DNA of 64,000 nucleotides from positions 248,001-312,000 of the forward strand of contig JAKOVH010000030.1 of assembly GCA_029782145.1 (NCBI GenBank). The letters run 5' to 3'. Source of the stretch: Actinomycetes bacterium. GTDB lineage: Bacteria; Actinomycetota; Acidimicrobiia; Acidimicrobiales; Acidimicrobilacustridaceae. This document shows, in pieces, positions 1 through 9,898 of this stretch. Positions within the stretch are counted from its first letter, which is position 1, and each line of letters starts with the position of its first letter. The position numbers and the translations under genes are program-made. The notes below the pieces were generated by a model. The model saw only the letters and a list, made by a program, of their open reading frames with translations, searched no databases and was not told the origin of the DNA.

Positions 1-499
1 GGTGGCCGGCCCGGTCGGCCGACTCGACCGGCCGCTTCACGCCGTCGAGCACCAGCTCGTCGCCGTCGGCGCGCACGGTGAGGGCCACGTCGCCGAGCCG
101 GTCGTGGGGCCGCCGCTCGGTCGACGCCCAGGTGGCCAGCGCGGAGCCGTCGAGCAGCCCGGCCAGGACCTCGGCGTGGGCGTCGCCCCCGGCGCTGCCG
201 AGGGCGGATGCCACCACGTTGGCCGAGACCAGCGGCCCGGGCGCGGCGTGGCGGCCGACCTCGAAGGCCACCAGCGCCAGGTCGGCCAGGCCGTCGCCGC
301 TGATGGAGCCGCCGCCGTGGGCCTCGTCGACCAGCAGCGAGGTCCAGCCCAGCTCGGCGCCCTGGCGCCAGTAGTCGTCGTCATAGCCCGCCCCGCCCTC
401 GCTCAGGCGGCGGAGCTCGGCCACGGGCACCCGGTCGGAGAGGAACCGGGCAGTGGTCTCACGGAAGAACTCCTGGTCGGAGCTCATGTCGAACTGCAT
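1..499 (-). CDS. Acyl-CoA dehydrogenase, N-terminal part (runs off window)
   Basis: The reading frame begins MQFDMSSDQEFFRETTARFL and continues to the left edge of the window, so only about 166 N-terminal residues are present. It shows the helical N-terminal domain of acyl-CoA dehydrogenases, including the stretch LGWTSLLVDEAHGGGS that matches the usual 'GW..l.vPE..GG.G' region. The enzyme would desaturate an acyl-CoA using FAD; catalytic and flavin residues lie outside the window. A GGAGG sits about 13 nt before the ATG at 499; an ATG at 487 is the alternative. It follows the aldehyde dehydrogenase on the same strand with a 133-nt gap and may be co-transcribed. Confidence 0.75.
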   Translation of the reverse strand, partial: MQFDMSSDQEFFRETTARFLSDRVPVAELRRLSEGGAGYDDDYWRQGAELGWTSLLVDEAHGGGSISGDGLADLALVAFEVGRHAAPGPLVSANVVASALGSAGGDAHAEVLAGLLDGSALATWASTERRPHDRLGDVALTVRADGDELVLDGVKRPVESADRAGH

Positions 500-632
500 G
501 GGTGGTGCGAACCTCCGGGGGGTGGTGGTGGCGGGGCGCCGCGGGCGGCGCCCCGCCACCGGTGGCCGACCCAAGGGGGAGATGGGCCCGCCGGTCGAAC
601 GGCGCCGCTCGGCGCCGCGGGGTGCGGTCGGA

Positions 633-2120
633 TCAGCCGGCCGGCCAGGCCAGCGACTGGATCTCGAGGTACTGCGCGAAGCCGGCTTCGCCGTTCTGGC
701 GGCCGATGCCGCTGTCCTTGAACCCGCCGAAGGGCACGTCGGGCGAGTAGTAGGAGCCGCCGTTGACCCCCACGGTGCCGGTGCGGATGCGCTTGGCCAC
801 GCCCAGGGCCCGCTCCAGCGAGCCCGAGGTGACCATGCCGCTCAGCCCGTAGGTGCTGTCGTTGGCGATGCGGACGGCGTCGTCGTCGTCGTCGAAGGCG
901 ATGATCGACAGGACCGGGCCGAAGATCTCCTCGCGGGCGATGGTCATCGAGTTGTCGACGCCGGTGAACACCGTCGGCTCCACGAAGTACCCGGTGGGCA
1001 GGTGCGCGGGCCGCCCGCCGCCGAGGGCGAGGGTGGCGCCCTCCTCCACGCCCTTGGCGATGTAGCGCTCCACCCGGTCCCGCTGGGTGGCCGAGACGAG
1101 CGGGCCCATCATGTTGCCGGGGTCCTGCGGATCGCCGTAGGGGGCGTGGGCGAGGTACTGCAGCACCAGCTCGACGCCCTCGTCGTAGCGGGAGCGGGGC
1201 AGGAGCATGCGGGTGGGGATGGCGCAGCCCTGGCCGGCGTGGGCGCACACGGCGATGCCGACCATGGCGGCCGAGGGCAGGTCGGCGTCGTCGAGGATGA
1301 TGGCCGCCGACTTCCCGCCCAGCTCGAGGAACAGCCGCTTCATGGTGGCGGCGCCCTTCTCCATGATCCGCTTGCCCACCGACGTGGAGCCGGTGAAGGA
1401 GATGCAGTCGACGAGGGGGGAGAGGGTGAGCTCCTCGCCGACGAGGTGGTCGGACGACGTGACCACGTTGACCACGCCGGCGGGGATGTCGGTGCGCTCG
1501 GCGATGACCTTGCCGATCAGCGTGGCGTGGAACGGTGTGTCGGGCGCCGGCTTGAGCACCATGGTGTTGCCGGTGGCCAGCGCCTGGGCCACCTTCACGA
1601 TCGAGACCTCGAACGGGAAGTTCCACGGTGTGATGGCGCCCACCACGCCCACCGGCACCCGGCGCACCAGGCGCCGGGTGGCGGCCCCCGACATGGCGTC
1701 GGTGACGTCGGGCAGCTGGGTCTCCCACTCGAAGCGGTCGATCTCGGCGATGGGCCAGGTGAGGGCGTGGGCGAGGGGCAGGGCCATCTGCGGGCCGGTC
1801 TCGCAGAGCATGCGGGGCGCGCCCGCCTCGGCGATGAGCTGCTCGCGCAGCTCGTCGCGCTCGGCCTCCAGGCCCTCCTGCAGCTGTTGCAGGCAGTGCT
1901 GGCGGAAGGCGTGGTTCGTCGCCCAGTCGGTGTCGTCGAACGCCCGCCGGGCGGCCACGATGGCGCGCTGCATGTCGGCCGCCGAGGCGTCGGCGACCTC
2001 GCCGATGACCTCCTCGGTGGCCGGGTTCACGTTGGCGAACGTGCGCCCGCTCTCGGCGTCGACCAGCTTGCCGTCGACGAGCATGCGCGGCTCGGGCGCG
2101 ATCCTCGGTGTCTCGGCCAT
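633..2120 (-). CDS. NAD(P)-dependent aldehyde dehydrogenase
   Basis: A 495-residue protein of normal aldehyde dehydrogenase length. The cofactor site PWNFPFEVSIVKVAQAL lies near residues 165-181 and SFTGSTSVGK near 241-250. The general base is Glu266 in LELGGK and the nucleophile is Cys299 in GQGCAIPTR. It would oxidise an aldehyde to the carboxylate in the cytosol. The ATG at 2120 is chosen because AGGGGGAC precedes it; longer starts are possible. It diverges from the enoyl-CoA hydratase operon across a 290-nt region holding a candidate operator at 2247-2261, so the two directions may be co-regulated. The substrate is not evident from sequence. Confidence 0.9.
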   Translation of the reverse strand: MAETPRIAPEPRMLVDGKLVDAESGRTFANVNPATEEVIGEVADASAADMQRAIVAARRAFDDTDWATNHAFRQHCLQQLQEGLEAERDELREQLIAEAGAPRMLCETGPQMALPLAHALTWPIAEIDRFEWETQLPDVTDAMSGAATRRLVRRVPVGVVGAITPWNFPFEVSIVKVAQALATGNTMVLKPAPDTPFHATLIGKVIAERTDIPAGVVNVVTSSDHLVGEELTLSPLVDCISFTGSTSVGKRIMEKGAATMKRLFLELGGKSAAIILDDADLPSAAMVGIAVCAHAGQGCAIPTRMLLPRSRYDEGVELVLQYLAHAPYGDPQDPGNMMGPLVSATQRDRVERYIAKGVEEGATLALGGGRPAHLPTGYFVEPTVFTGVDNSMTIAREEIFGPVLSIIAFDDDDDAVRIANDSTYGLSGMVTSGSLERALGVAKRIRTGTVGVNGGSYYSPDVPFGGFKDSGIGRQNGEAGFAQYLEIQSLAWPAG

Positions 2121-2246
2121 GCGTCCCCCTGGGGTGCCCATCAGCGGTGCCGGTCCGTCCCGTCGGGAGGTCCCGTCGGATGTGCCCCGGGATGTGCCCG
2201 TGGGGTGTGCCCGCGCCGGCTGCTGATATTGACGTTGTACTGGGCC

Positions 2247-2261
2247 GAGAATACTGTTGCC
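2247..2261. promoter_or_regulatory. Candidate operator, palindrome family GAnAAC-N3-GTTCTC
   Basis: GAGAATACTGTTGCC matches the palindrome shared by several promoters in this window (three departures). It contains TACTGT, usable as a plus-strand -10, and TATTCT, usable as a minus-strand -10. A repressor bound here could block both the aldehyde dehydrogenase and the hydratase operon. It is one of the weaker sites of the set. Confidence 0.45.
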
Positions 2262-2410
2262 GCCCGCAGGGGGCAATCGCGCCCCCGTCGAGAACGCCCT
2301 ACGCTGCCGGCAGCGAACACGTTCCAGGGGGACATCGGCAGCCACGGGGTGGGGGGTCACCGCCGCACCGTCGACGGTCGTCGCCCTCCGCCACACGGAA
2401 GGAAGGCTCC

Positions 2411-3235
2411 ATGCAGTTGGACCACGTCGAGTACGAGGTCGAGGGCCAGGTCGGGGTCATCACCCTGAACCGGCCCGAGGCGGCCAACGCCCAGAACATG
2501 AAGGTCCTCATGGAGCTCGACTCGGCCTGGCGCCGCGCCGACGAGGACCCTGGCGTCAAGGTCATCGTCCTGCGGTCGAACGGCAAGCACTTCTCGGCCG
2601 GGCACGACATGACCGGCAGCGACACCGTCGCCGGCAAGCCGATCTCCGACGTCATCACCACCCCCGAGGGCCACTACGACTGGGAGACCCGCCACTACCT
2701 GCACTACGCCAAGTCGTGGCGCGAGGTCCCCAAGCCGTCGATCGCCGCGGTGCAGGGCAAGTGCATCGCCGCCGGGCTCATGCTGTGCTGGCCGTGCGAC
2801 CTCATCGTCGCCGCCGACAACGCCGAGTTCTCCGACCCGGTCCTCTACATGGGCATCTGCGGCGTCGAGCTGCACGCCCACACCTGGGAGTTCGGGGCCC
2901 GCAAGGCCAAGGAGATCCTCTTCACGGGCGGGTCGATCACCGCCGAGGAGGCCCGTGAGGTCGGCATGGTCAACAAGGTCGTGCCCCTCGACGAGCTCAT
3001 GACCTCCACCATGGCCCTCGCCGAGCGCATCGCCCAGCAGGACGCCTTCGCCCTGCGCATGGCCAAGCGGGCGGTGAACCACACCCTCGACATCCAGGGC
3101 TACACCACCGCCATCGACTCCATCTTCGACATGCACCACTTCGGCCACACCCGGGCCCGGGTGGTGAACGACGGCTACCCGTCGCTCGCCGGGCTCTCCT
3201 CCATGAAGGAGAAGGGGAAGGGCGAGGGCCAGTGA
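2411..3235 (+). CDS. Enoyl-CoA hydratase/isomerase family protein
   Basis: A 274-residue crotonase-fold protein. VGVITLNRPEAANAQN marks the N-terminal strand, GKHFSAGHDM the first oxyanion-hole segment and KCIAAGLMLCWPCDLIVAAD the second. The residue that usually reads Glu/Gly in the 'GG' oxyanion motif is AAGLM here, and the region where hydratases carry their second Glu reads YMGICGVELHAHTWEFG, so isomerase, hydratase or hydrolase chemistry cannot be told apart. It would act on a CoA thioester in beta-oxidation. Its stop overlaps the GTG of the following SDR, giving a translationally coupled pair, and a thioesterase follows. Confidence 0.85.
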   Translation: MQLDHVEYEVEGQVGVITLNRPEAANAQNMKVLMELDSAWRRADEDPGVKVIVLRSNGKHFSAGHDMTGSDTVAGKPISDVITTPEGHYDWETRHYLHYAKSWREVPKPSIAAVQGKCIAAGLMLCWPCDLIVAADNAEFSDPVLYMGICGVELHAHTWEFGARKAKEILFTGGSITAEEAREVGMVNKVVPLDELMTSTMALAERIAQQDAFALRMAKRAVNHTLDIQGYTTAIDSIFDMHHFGHTRARVVNDGYPSLAGLSSMKEKGKGEGQ

Positions 3236-4002
3236 AGCTCGAGGGAGCATCGGCCATCGTCACCGGCGGTGCCGGCGGCCTCGGCGCTGCCACGGTCCGC
3301 CACCTCGTCGGCATGGGGCTGCAGGTCGCGGTGTTCGACCGCGACGGCGACCGAGCCGCCGAGCTGGCCAAGGAGCTCGGCGACGCCGCCATCGGCGTCG
3401 GCGGCGACGTCCTCGACGACGACGACGTCACCGCGGCCATCGACGCCGCCCGCTCGCTCGGCCCGCTCACCGTGCTGGTCAACCTGGCCGGCGGGGCCAC
3501 CGGCGCCGGCCGCCTGGTGGCCCGCGACGGCACGCCGCACGACAAGGCCGTGTTCGTCGACACGCTGTCGATGAACGCGGTCGGCACCTTCAACGTGAGC
3601 CGCCTGGCCGCCATCGCCATGAGCGCCAACGAGCCCGACGACGACGCCCAGCGCGGCGTGATCGTCAACACCGGCTCGCTGGCGGGCCTCGAGGGCAAGG
3701 CCGGGCAGGTGGCCTACGGGGCGGCCAAGGCGGCCATCCTGGGCATGACCCTGCCCATGGCCCGCGACCTGGCGCCGCTCGGCATCCGGGTGTGCGGCAT
3801 CGCCCCCGGCACGATCGGCACCCCGCTGATGGTGGGGGCCGCCGCCCACCTCAAGCACGACCCCTCCGAAGGCGTGCTCTCGCCCAAGCGCATGGGCCAC
3901 CCCGAGGAGTACGCCCTGCTGGTCGAGGCCATCGTGCGCAACCCCTACCTCAACGGCGAGAACATCCGCCTCGACGGCGGCCTCCGCTTCACGGCGAAGT
4001 AG
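3232..4002 (+). CDS. SDR family dehydrogenase (type-2 3-hydroxyacyl-CoA dehydrogenase-like)
   Basis: A 256-residue short-chain dehydrogenase. The TGGAGGLG dinucleotide loop is near residues 11-18, an Asp after strand 2 (VAVFDRDGD) favours NAD, and the active-site YGAAKAA carries the Tyr-x-x-x-Lys pair. The whole-chain pattern, including the long insert before the Ser strand and the ending NGENIRLDGGLR, resembles HSD17B10-type 3-hydroxyacyl-CoA dehydrogenases. This would make it the step after the upstream hydratase. The start is a GTG overlapping the hydratase stop by four bases. The thioesterase begins four bases after its stop codon. Confidence 0.87.
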   Translation: MKLEGASAIVTGGAGGLGAATVRHLVGMGLQVAVFDRDGDRAAELAKELGDAAIGVGGDVLDDDDVTAAIDAARSLGPLTVLVNLAGGATGAGRLVARDGTPHDKAVFVDTLSMNAVGTFNVSRLAAIAMSANEPDDDAQRGVIVNTGSLAGLEGKAGQVAYGAAKAAILGMTLPMARDLAPLGIRVCGIAPGTIGTPLMVGAAAHLKHDPSEGVLSPKRMGHPEEYALLVEAIVRNPYLNGENIRLDGGLRFTAK

Positions 4003-4005
4003 CCC

Positions 4006-4842
4006 ATGTTCTCGACCAAGGCGCTCCTCGACGCGCTCGAACTCCAACCGGTGGAGGCCGACCGCTACCGGGCCGAGAACGTGCCCGGCGGCCACGGCGT
4101 GGTGTTCGGCGGACAGCTCCTCGCCCAGTCGCTGGTGGCCGCCCGCCAGGGCCACGACGACAAGCGGGTCAAGACCATCCACACGGTGTTCGCCCGCGGC
4201 GCCCGCCCCGACGAGCCGCTCGACGTCGTGGTCGACCCGATGCAGGCGGGGCGCACCTTCGCCAGCAGCACCGTCACCATCAGCCAGGGCGACCGGTTGT
4301 GCGTGCGCTCGATCGTGTTGCTCGACGTCGACGAGCCCGACCTGATCCGTCACGCCGACGGCCCCGTCCGCCCGTCCCGGCCCGACGACGCGCCAGCCAT
4401 GCCCGGCGCCGAGGGCGGCGACTGGGAGATCCGGGTCGTCGGAGGTGTCGACATCTCCGACCCCGAGGCCGTCGGCCCGGCCGAGCTCGACGTGTGGACC
4501 CGCTTCGAAGGCGCACCCCACGATCCTGCTTCCGGCCAGGCCCTGCTCGCCTACGCCACCGACGGCTTCCTGATCGGCACCGCCATGCGCCCCCACGAGG
4601 GCGTCGGCCAGGCCCTGGCCCACCGCACCCTCTCCACCGGCGTCATCAGCCACACCCTCACGTTCCACGAGCCGCTCGACGCGGGGGAGTGGCTGCTGCT
4701 GTCGCACCGCAGCCCCTACGCCGGGCACGGCCGCACCTACGGCCGGGCCGACGTGTTCACCGCCGCCGGTGAGCTCGTGGCCTCGTTCGTGCAGGACGCC
4801 ATGGTGCGCCCCATGCCGGAGCGCCCCGGCGGCGCGCTCTGA
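4006..4842 (+). CDS. Acyl-CoA thioesterase II (TesB-like)
   Basis: A 278-residue double hot-dog protein. The opening ENVPGGHGVVFGGQLLAQSLVAA matches the TesB/ACOT8 signature around the first hot-dog helix. The second hot dog follows after about residue 150, with STGVISHTLTFHEPLDAGEWLLLSHRS and GRTYGRADVFTAAGELVASFVQDAMVR being typical. It would release free acid and CoA from acyl-CoA, perhaps to relieve CoA trapping during catabolism. It is the third gene of the hydratase-SDR-thioesterase operon and is followed 44 nt later by an ABC receptor gene, so the importer may be partly read through from the same promoter. Confidence 0.88.
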   Translation: MFSTKALLDALELQPVEADRYRAENVPGGHGVVFGGQLLAQSLVAARQGHDDKRVKTIHTVFARGARPDEPLDVVVDPMQAGRTFASSTVTISQGDRLCVRSIVLLDVDEPDLIRHADGPVRPSRPDDAPAMPGAEGGDWEIRVVGGVDISDPEAVGPAELDVWTRFEGAPHDPASGQALLAYATDGFLIGTAMRPHEGVGQALAHRTLSTGVISHTLTFHEPLDAGEWLLLSHRSPYAGHGRTYGRADVFTAAGELVASFVQDAMVRPMPERPGGAL

Positions 4843-4886
4843 CCCAGCTCTCGCGACCCCACCCACCCGACGGAGGAACCACCCAC

Positions 4887-6251
4887 ATGCCCACCACGAA
4901 GCCGTCGTTCCGGCTCCGACACCTGCTCGCCCTGTTGGCGTTGCTCGGCCTGTTCGCCGCCGCCTGCGGCAACTCCGACGACTCCGGCAAGAGCGGGTCC
5001 TCCTCGTCGTCGACGGCGAGCTCCGGCGGTGGCGCCGCCAGCACCGCGCCGGGCGTGAGCGACTCGGAGATCAAGTTCGCCGCCATCGGCACGAACTCGA
5101 ACAACCCGCTCGGCACGTGCGTGCTCGACTGCTACGCCCAGGGCATCAAGGCCTACTTCGACTGGCGCAACAGCGAGGGCGGGGTCGACGGTCGCAAGCT
5201 GGTCCTGTCCCAGACGCTCGACGACGAGCTGTCGAAGAACCAGGAGAAGGCCCTCGAGGTCATCTCGGCCAACAACGTGTTCGGCGTGTTCAACGCTCCC
5301 CAGGTGCCGAGCGGCTGGCAGGCCCTCTCCGACGCCGGCATCCCCAACTACGTCTGGGGCATCCACTCCGTCGAGGAGTCCGGCAAGGCCAACGTGTTCC
5401 CGAGCCTGCCGCCGATCTGCACCACGTGCACCACCCGCCCGCCGGCCTACGTCGCCAAGCTGGTCGGCGCCAAGAAGGTGGCCACGCTGGGCTACGGCGT
5501 GAGCCAGAACTCCAAGGAGTGCGCCAACGCCGCGGCCGACTCGATCAAGGAGTACTCGAGCGACATCGGCGGCACGCAGGTGGCCTACGTCAACGACAAC
5601 GTCCAGTTCGGCCTGCCCAACGGCATCGGGCCGGAGGTCACGGCCATGAAGGACGCCGGCGTCGACCTCGTCCTGTCGTGCCTCGACCTCAACGCCATGA
5701 AGACCCTCGCCCAGGAGCTCCAGCGCCAGGGCATCGCCGACCAGGTCACGATGATGCACTCCAACACCTACAACCAGGAGTTCGTGGACCAGGCGAACGG
5801 GCTGTTCGACGGCGACTACGTCCAGGTGCAGTTCCGGCCCTTCGAGGCCGACCCGGGCGACAGCAGCCTCGGGCAGTTCAAGGAGTGGATGGGCAAGAAC
5901 GGCTCGCCCATCACCGAGCTCGGGATGATCGGGTGGATCAACGCCGACATGGCCTACACGGGCCTGAAGGCGGCGGGCGACGACCTCAGCCGCCAGGGCG
6001 TGATCGACGCCACGAACAAGATCACCGACTACACCGCCGGCGGCCTGCTCCCGACCATCGACTGGAGCCGCCAGCACAACGCCCCCACCGAGGCCGACCC
6101 GACCACCAACGCCCCGCCCAAGGACTGCATGGCCTTCGTGAAGGTCCAGGACGGGAAGTTCGTGATGGTCGGCGACGCGGCCAAGCCGTGGACCTGCTGG
6201 CCGGGCGACACCCGAGCGTGGTCCGAGCCGGTGCCCACCGACTTCCAGTAG
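4887..6251 (+). CDS. Branched-chain-amino-acid-type ABC transporter receptor lipoprotein (copy 1)
   Basis: A 454-residue substrate-binding protein. The N-terminus has basic residues, a hydrophobic stretch LLALLALLGLFAAAC ending in a lipobox with Cys near residue 26, then a Ser/Gly linker, so it should be lipidated and anchored outside the membrane. The body follows the type I periplasmic-binding fold of the LivJ/HAAT family (Peripla_BP_6). Cysteines in GTCVLDC, ICTTC, SKEC, LSC, KDC and WTC are shared with the next gene and could form disulfides. The two receptors are alike at roughly seven in ten positions by eye. Members of this class bind amino acids, but also aromatic or steroid-like acids and amides. 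Confidence 0.88.
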   Translation: MPTTKPSFRLRHLLALLALLGLFAAACGNSDDSGKSGSSSSSTASSGGGAASTAPGVSDSEIKFAAIGTNSNNPLGTCVLDCYAQGIKAYFDWRNSEGGVDGRKLVLSQTLDDELSKNQEKALEVISANNVFGVFNAPQVPSGWQALSDAGIPNYVWGIHSVEESGKANVFPSLPPICTTCTTRPPAYVAKLVGAKKVATLGYGVSQNSKECANAAADSIKEYSSDIGGTQVAYVNDNVQFGLPNGIGPEVTAMKDAGVDLVLSCLDLNAMKTLAQELQRQGIADQVTMMHSNTYNQEFVDQANGLFDGDYVQVQFRPFEADPGDSSLGQFKEWMGKNGSPITELGMIGWINADMAYTGLKAAGDDLSRQGVIDATNKITDYTAGGLLPTIDWSRQHNAPTEADPTTNAPPKDCMAFVKVQDGKFVMVGDAAKPWTCWPGDTRAWSEPVPTDFQ

Positions 6252-6259
6252 CGGCGCCG

Positions 6260-6287
6260 CCCGGCCCTCCCGGGCGGGAGGGCCGGG
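6260..6287 (+). terminator. GC-rich hairpin between the two receptor genes
   Basis: Perfect 12-bp arms (6260-6271 and 6276-6287) enclose a GGGC loop, 8 nt after the first receptor stop. There is no T-run. It could end or attenuate transcription, or protect the 3' end of the upstream message so that receptor 1 is made in excess. Confidence 0.5.
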
Positions 6288-6406
6288 GCGCACTGTGACG
6301 GTTGACACACGCGTTAGTCTCTGCAGACCGCCGTCCGGGGGGACGGCACCACACCGGTGTGGGTGCGGACGCACCTGCGCCACCGGGGCACCAGGGGGGA
6401 CCGCCC

Positions 6407-7780
6407 ATGTCGACCACCACCAGGCCGTCGTTCAGACTCCGCCACCTGCTCGCCCTCCTCGCCATCGTGGCGATGGTGGGGGTCGGGTGCAGCAACTCCG
6501 ACAGCAGCTCGACCCAGTCCGGTTCGAGCGGCACGTCGGCCTCCTCCGGCAGCTCCGGCGAGAAGGCGGCGAGCGGCGCGCCGGGCGTGACCGACTCGGA
6601 GATCAAGTACGCCGCCATCGGCACGAACTCGAACAACCCGCTCGGCACGTGCGTGCTCGACTGCTACGCGCAGGGCATCAAGTCGTACTTCGACTGGCGC
6701 AACAGCGAGGGCGGGGTCGACGGGCGCAAGCTCGTGCTGTCCCAGACCATCGACGACGAGCTGTCGAAGAACCAGGAGAAGGCGCTGCAGGTCATCTCCT
6801 CCAACGACGCGTTCGGCGTGTTCAACGCCACCCAGGTCCCGAGCGGCTGGGCCGACCTGGCCAGCGCCGGCATCCCGACCTACGTGTGGGGCATCCACAT
6901 GCCGGAGGCCTCCGGCAAGCCGCAGATCTTCGGCCACAACGCCCCGGTGTGCGGCACGTGCCCCTCGCGGGCGAGCGCGCTCGTGGTCAAGCAGGCCGGG
7001 GCCAAGAAGATCGGCGCCCTCGGTTACGGCGTGAGCCAGAATTCCAAGGACTGCGCCAACTCGGTCAAGACCTCGCTCGACAAGTACTCCGACGCCACCG
7101 GGGGCGCCGAGGTCGTCTACACCAACGACAGCCTGGCGTTCGGGCTGACGAACGGCATCGGGCCCGAGGTCACGGCCATGAAGGACGCGGGGGTCGAGAT
7201 GGTGCTCGCCTGCATCGACCTCAACGGCATGAAGACGCTGGCCCAGGAGCTGCAGCGCCAGGGCATGGACGACGTCGTGCTCTACCACCCGAACACCTAC
7301 AACCAGGACTTCGTCGCCGCCGCCGGCGACCTGTTCCAGGGCGACTACGTGGGTGTGCAGTTCCGGCCCTTCGAGGCCGACGCCGGCGACAGCAGCCTGG
7401 CCCAGTACAAGGAGTGGATGGGCAAGAACGGCTACCCGCTCACCGAGCTGGCCATGGTCGGCTGGATCAACGCCGACGAGGCCTACACCGGCGTGAAGGC
7501 GGCCGGCTCCAACCTCACCCGCCAGGGCGTCATCGACGCCACCAACCAGCTCACCGACTACACCGCCGGCGGGCTCATCCCTTCGACCGACTGGACCCGC
7601 CAGCACACGATCCAGACCCAGGACGACCCGGCCACCCACGGCGCCAAGCAGGCCTGCACCAGCATGGTGAAGGTCCAAGACGGCAAGTTCGAGATGGTCG
7701 GCGACCCGTCGAAGCCCTGGTACTGCTGGCCGGGCCAGACCTTCGACTGGTCGGAACCCGTCCCCACCAACTTCGAGTAG
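6407..7780 (+). CDS. Branched-chain-amino-acid-type ABC transporter receptor lipoprotein (copy 2)
   Basis: A 457-residue paralogue of the preceding receptor with the same layout: signal sequence LLALLAIVAMVGVGC with the lipobox Cys near residue 28, Ser-rich linker, then a type I binding fold with the same cysteine pattern (GTCVLDC, VCGTC, SKDC, LACID, QAC, WYC). Most differences fall in the linker and in segments such as HMPEASGKPQIFGHNA, which may tune ligand choice. The ATG at 6407 is chosen over an upstream in-frame ATG at 6302 because AGGGGGGA precedes it. A TAGTCT at 6315-6320 could be a -10 for separate transcription. The permease gene follows after 19 nt. Confidence 0.88.
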   Translation: MSTTTRPSFRLRHLLALLAIVAMVGVGCSNSDSSSTQSGSSGTSASSGSSGEKAASGAPGVTDSEIKYAAIGTNSNNPLGTCVLDCYAQGIKSYFDWRNSEGGVDGRKLVLSQTIDDELSKNQEKALQVISSNDAFGVFNATQVPSGWADLASAGIPTYVWGIHMPEASGKPQIFGHNAPVCGTCPSRASALVVKQAGAKKIGALGYGVSQNSKDCANSVKTSLDKYSDATGGAEVVYTNDSLAFGLTNGIGPEVTAMKDAGVEMVLACIDLNGMKTLAQELQRQGMDDVVLYHPNTYNQDFVAAAGDLFQGDYVGVQFRPFEADAGDSSLAQYKEWMGKNGYPLTELAMVGWINADEAYTGVKAAGSNLTRQGVIDATNQLTDYTAGGLIPSTDWTRQHTIQTQDDPATHGAKQACTSMVKVQDGKFEMVGDPSKPWYCWPGQTFDWSEPVPTNFE

Positions 7781-7799
7781 AAACGGAGTCGTCCACGTC

Positions 7800-9898
7800 A
7801 TGGTGATGGCAGCAGGGATCGGCACGGACATCTTCCGGGCCTTCCTCCAGGGCGCGCCGCCGGGCGGCGTCTACGCCCTGATCGCCCTGGGGTTCGTGCT
7901 CACGTACAAGACGTCGGGCGTGTTCAACCTGGCGTTCGGCGCGCAGGCCTACGTCTCGGCGGCGATGTACTTCAAGTGCCGCACGGTGTGGGGCTGGCCG
8001 ATCCTCCCGTCGTTCATCGTGTCGGTGCTGATCCTGGCCCCTGCGCTCGGCCTGCTGCTCGAACGGCTCATCTTCCGGTACCTGCGGACGGCGTCCGCGG
8101 TGGCCAAGCTCGTCGTCACCATCGGCTTGTCGGTGGCCATACCGAACCTGTTCGACATCATCTTGAACTTCAAGGCCATCGCCGGGCGCACGCCGGAAGG
8201 CATCGTGTCCAACGGGGCCAACGTCTTCTACGACCCGTTCGGCGTCTACCAGTTCAGCCGCAACGAGCTGGTCACCATGGGCATCGCCGTGGTGGCCACG
8301 CTCGGGCTGCTGGCGTTGTTCCGCTTCAGCGCCATCGGTCTGCAGATGCGGGCGGTGGTGGAGAGCCCCCGCATGACCGAGCTCAACGGCGTGGCCGCCG
8401 ACCGGGTGTCGGCCTTCGCCTGGGGCCTGTCGTCGCTGTTCGCCGGCCTGGCCGGGGTGCTGATCGCCCCGCGCTTCAACACGCTGGCGGCGGCCGACTT
8501 CTTCTACCTGGTGGTGGTGGCCATCGCCGCCGCCGCCATCGGTCGGCTGGTGAGCCTGCCGTGGGCCCTCGTCGGCGGCCTCGGCCTGGGCGTGCTCACC
8601 GCCCTCATCAACACCTTCCTCCCGCGGTGGTCCGACTCGCAGACCTGGCTCAAGCCGCTGCAGGACAACCTCGCCCCCGCCGTGCCGTTCGTGGTGCTGT
8701 TCATCACGCTGGTGTTCGTGCCCAGCCTGCGCCGGGCCAAGGAGCAGGGCGACCCCCTCTCCGACGTCGACCCACCGGCGCGCACCCTGGGGGCCGTGGT
8801 GCGCGACCGCCGGGCCACCGTCATCACCAGCCTCATCGGCTTCGGGGTGCTGGCGGTGATCGCCCTGGTCGTGTTCACCCGGGCCGACCAGCGGTGGCTG
8901 TTCCTCATCACCCAGGCGGCCGTGCTGGGCACCATCTTCTTGTCCATCACCCTCATCACCGGCCTGGCCGGGCAGATCTCGCTGTGCCAGGGCGCCTTCG
9001 CCGCCATCGGCGCCTTCACGGTGTTCCAGATGGTGTCGAGGTGGGGCACCTCGGTCATCGTCGCCGCCCTGGCGGGAGCGGTGATCGCCGCCGTGGTGGG
9101 GGCGGTCCTGTCGTTGCCCATCCGGAAGCTCGGTGGGGTGTGGACGGCGATCGCCACGCTGGCCTTCGCCTACTTCTTCGACGCGGTGATCGTGAAGCTG
9201 CCCTTCGCCGGCGGCGGGCAGGCGTCGCTCATCACCGGCACCAACGTGCCCCGCCCCGTCATCGGGCCGTTCGACTTCAAGGACGACCGGGCGTTCCTCG
9301 TGCTCTGCGTGATCGTCTTCGCCGTCATCGGCGTGCTCGTCGTGCAGCTGCGGGCCGGCACCTTCGGGCGCATGTGGGTCGCGTCGCGCGGCAGCGAGGT
9401 GGGCGCCGAGTCCATCGGCATCTCCCCGGCGAAGCTGCGCCTGGTGGCCTTCGCCCTGTCGGCGTTCGTGGCCGCCCTCGGCGGGGCGCTCATGGCCATG
9501 CTGCAGAAGAACGTCAACTACGGCACCAACTTCTCGCCGTTCGTGGCGCTGTTCTGGGTGGTGCTCGTCGTCACCCTCAGCTCCCGCACCGTGCAGGGGG
9601 CGGCCATGGCGGCGGCGTCGTTCTCGCTGTTCGACGCCATCTTGTTGAAGGGCGCCATCTTCGCCTGGCTGTTCCGCGGCGCCGACCGCATCCCCGGCTT
9701 CCTGCCGATCTCGCCCAAGTGGGTGTTCGTGCTGTTCGGCCTCGGCGCCGTCCAGTACGCCCGCCACCCCGAGGGCATCCTCGAGTACAGCAAGCGCCGG
9801 CAGGCGGCCCGGGCCCTGGAGCGCCGTGAGCGCAAGCTGGCCAAGGAGCCCGCGGTCATCGAGGCGCCCGCGCCCACCCCGACCGAGGAGCCGGTGCC

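Noticed and set aside
6302..6307. TTGACA looks like a sigma-70 -35 element.
   Set aside because: No -10-like hexamer lies 16-18 nt downstream; TAGTCT at 6315 is too close, so a standard promoter cannot be supported.
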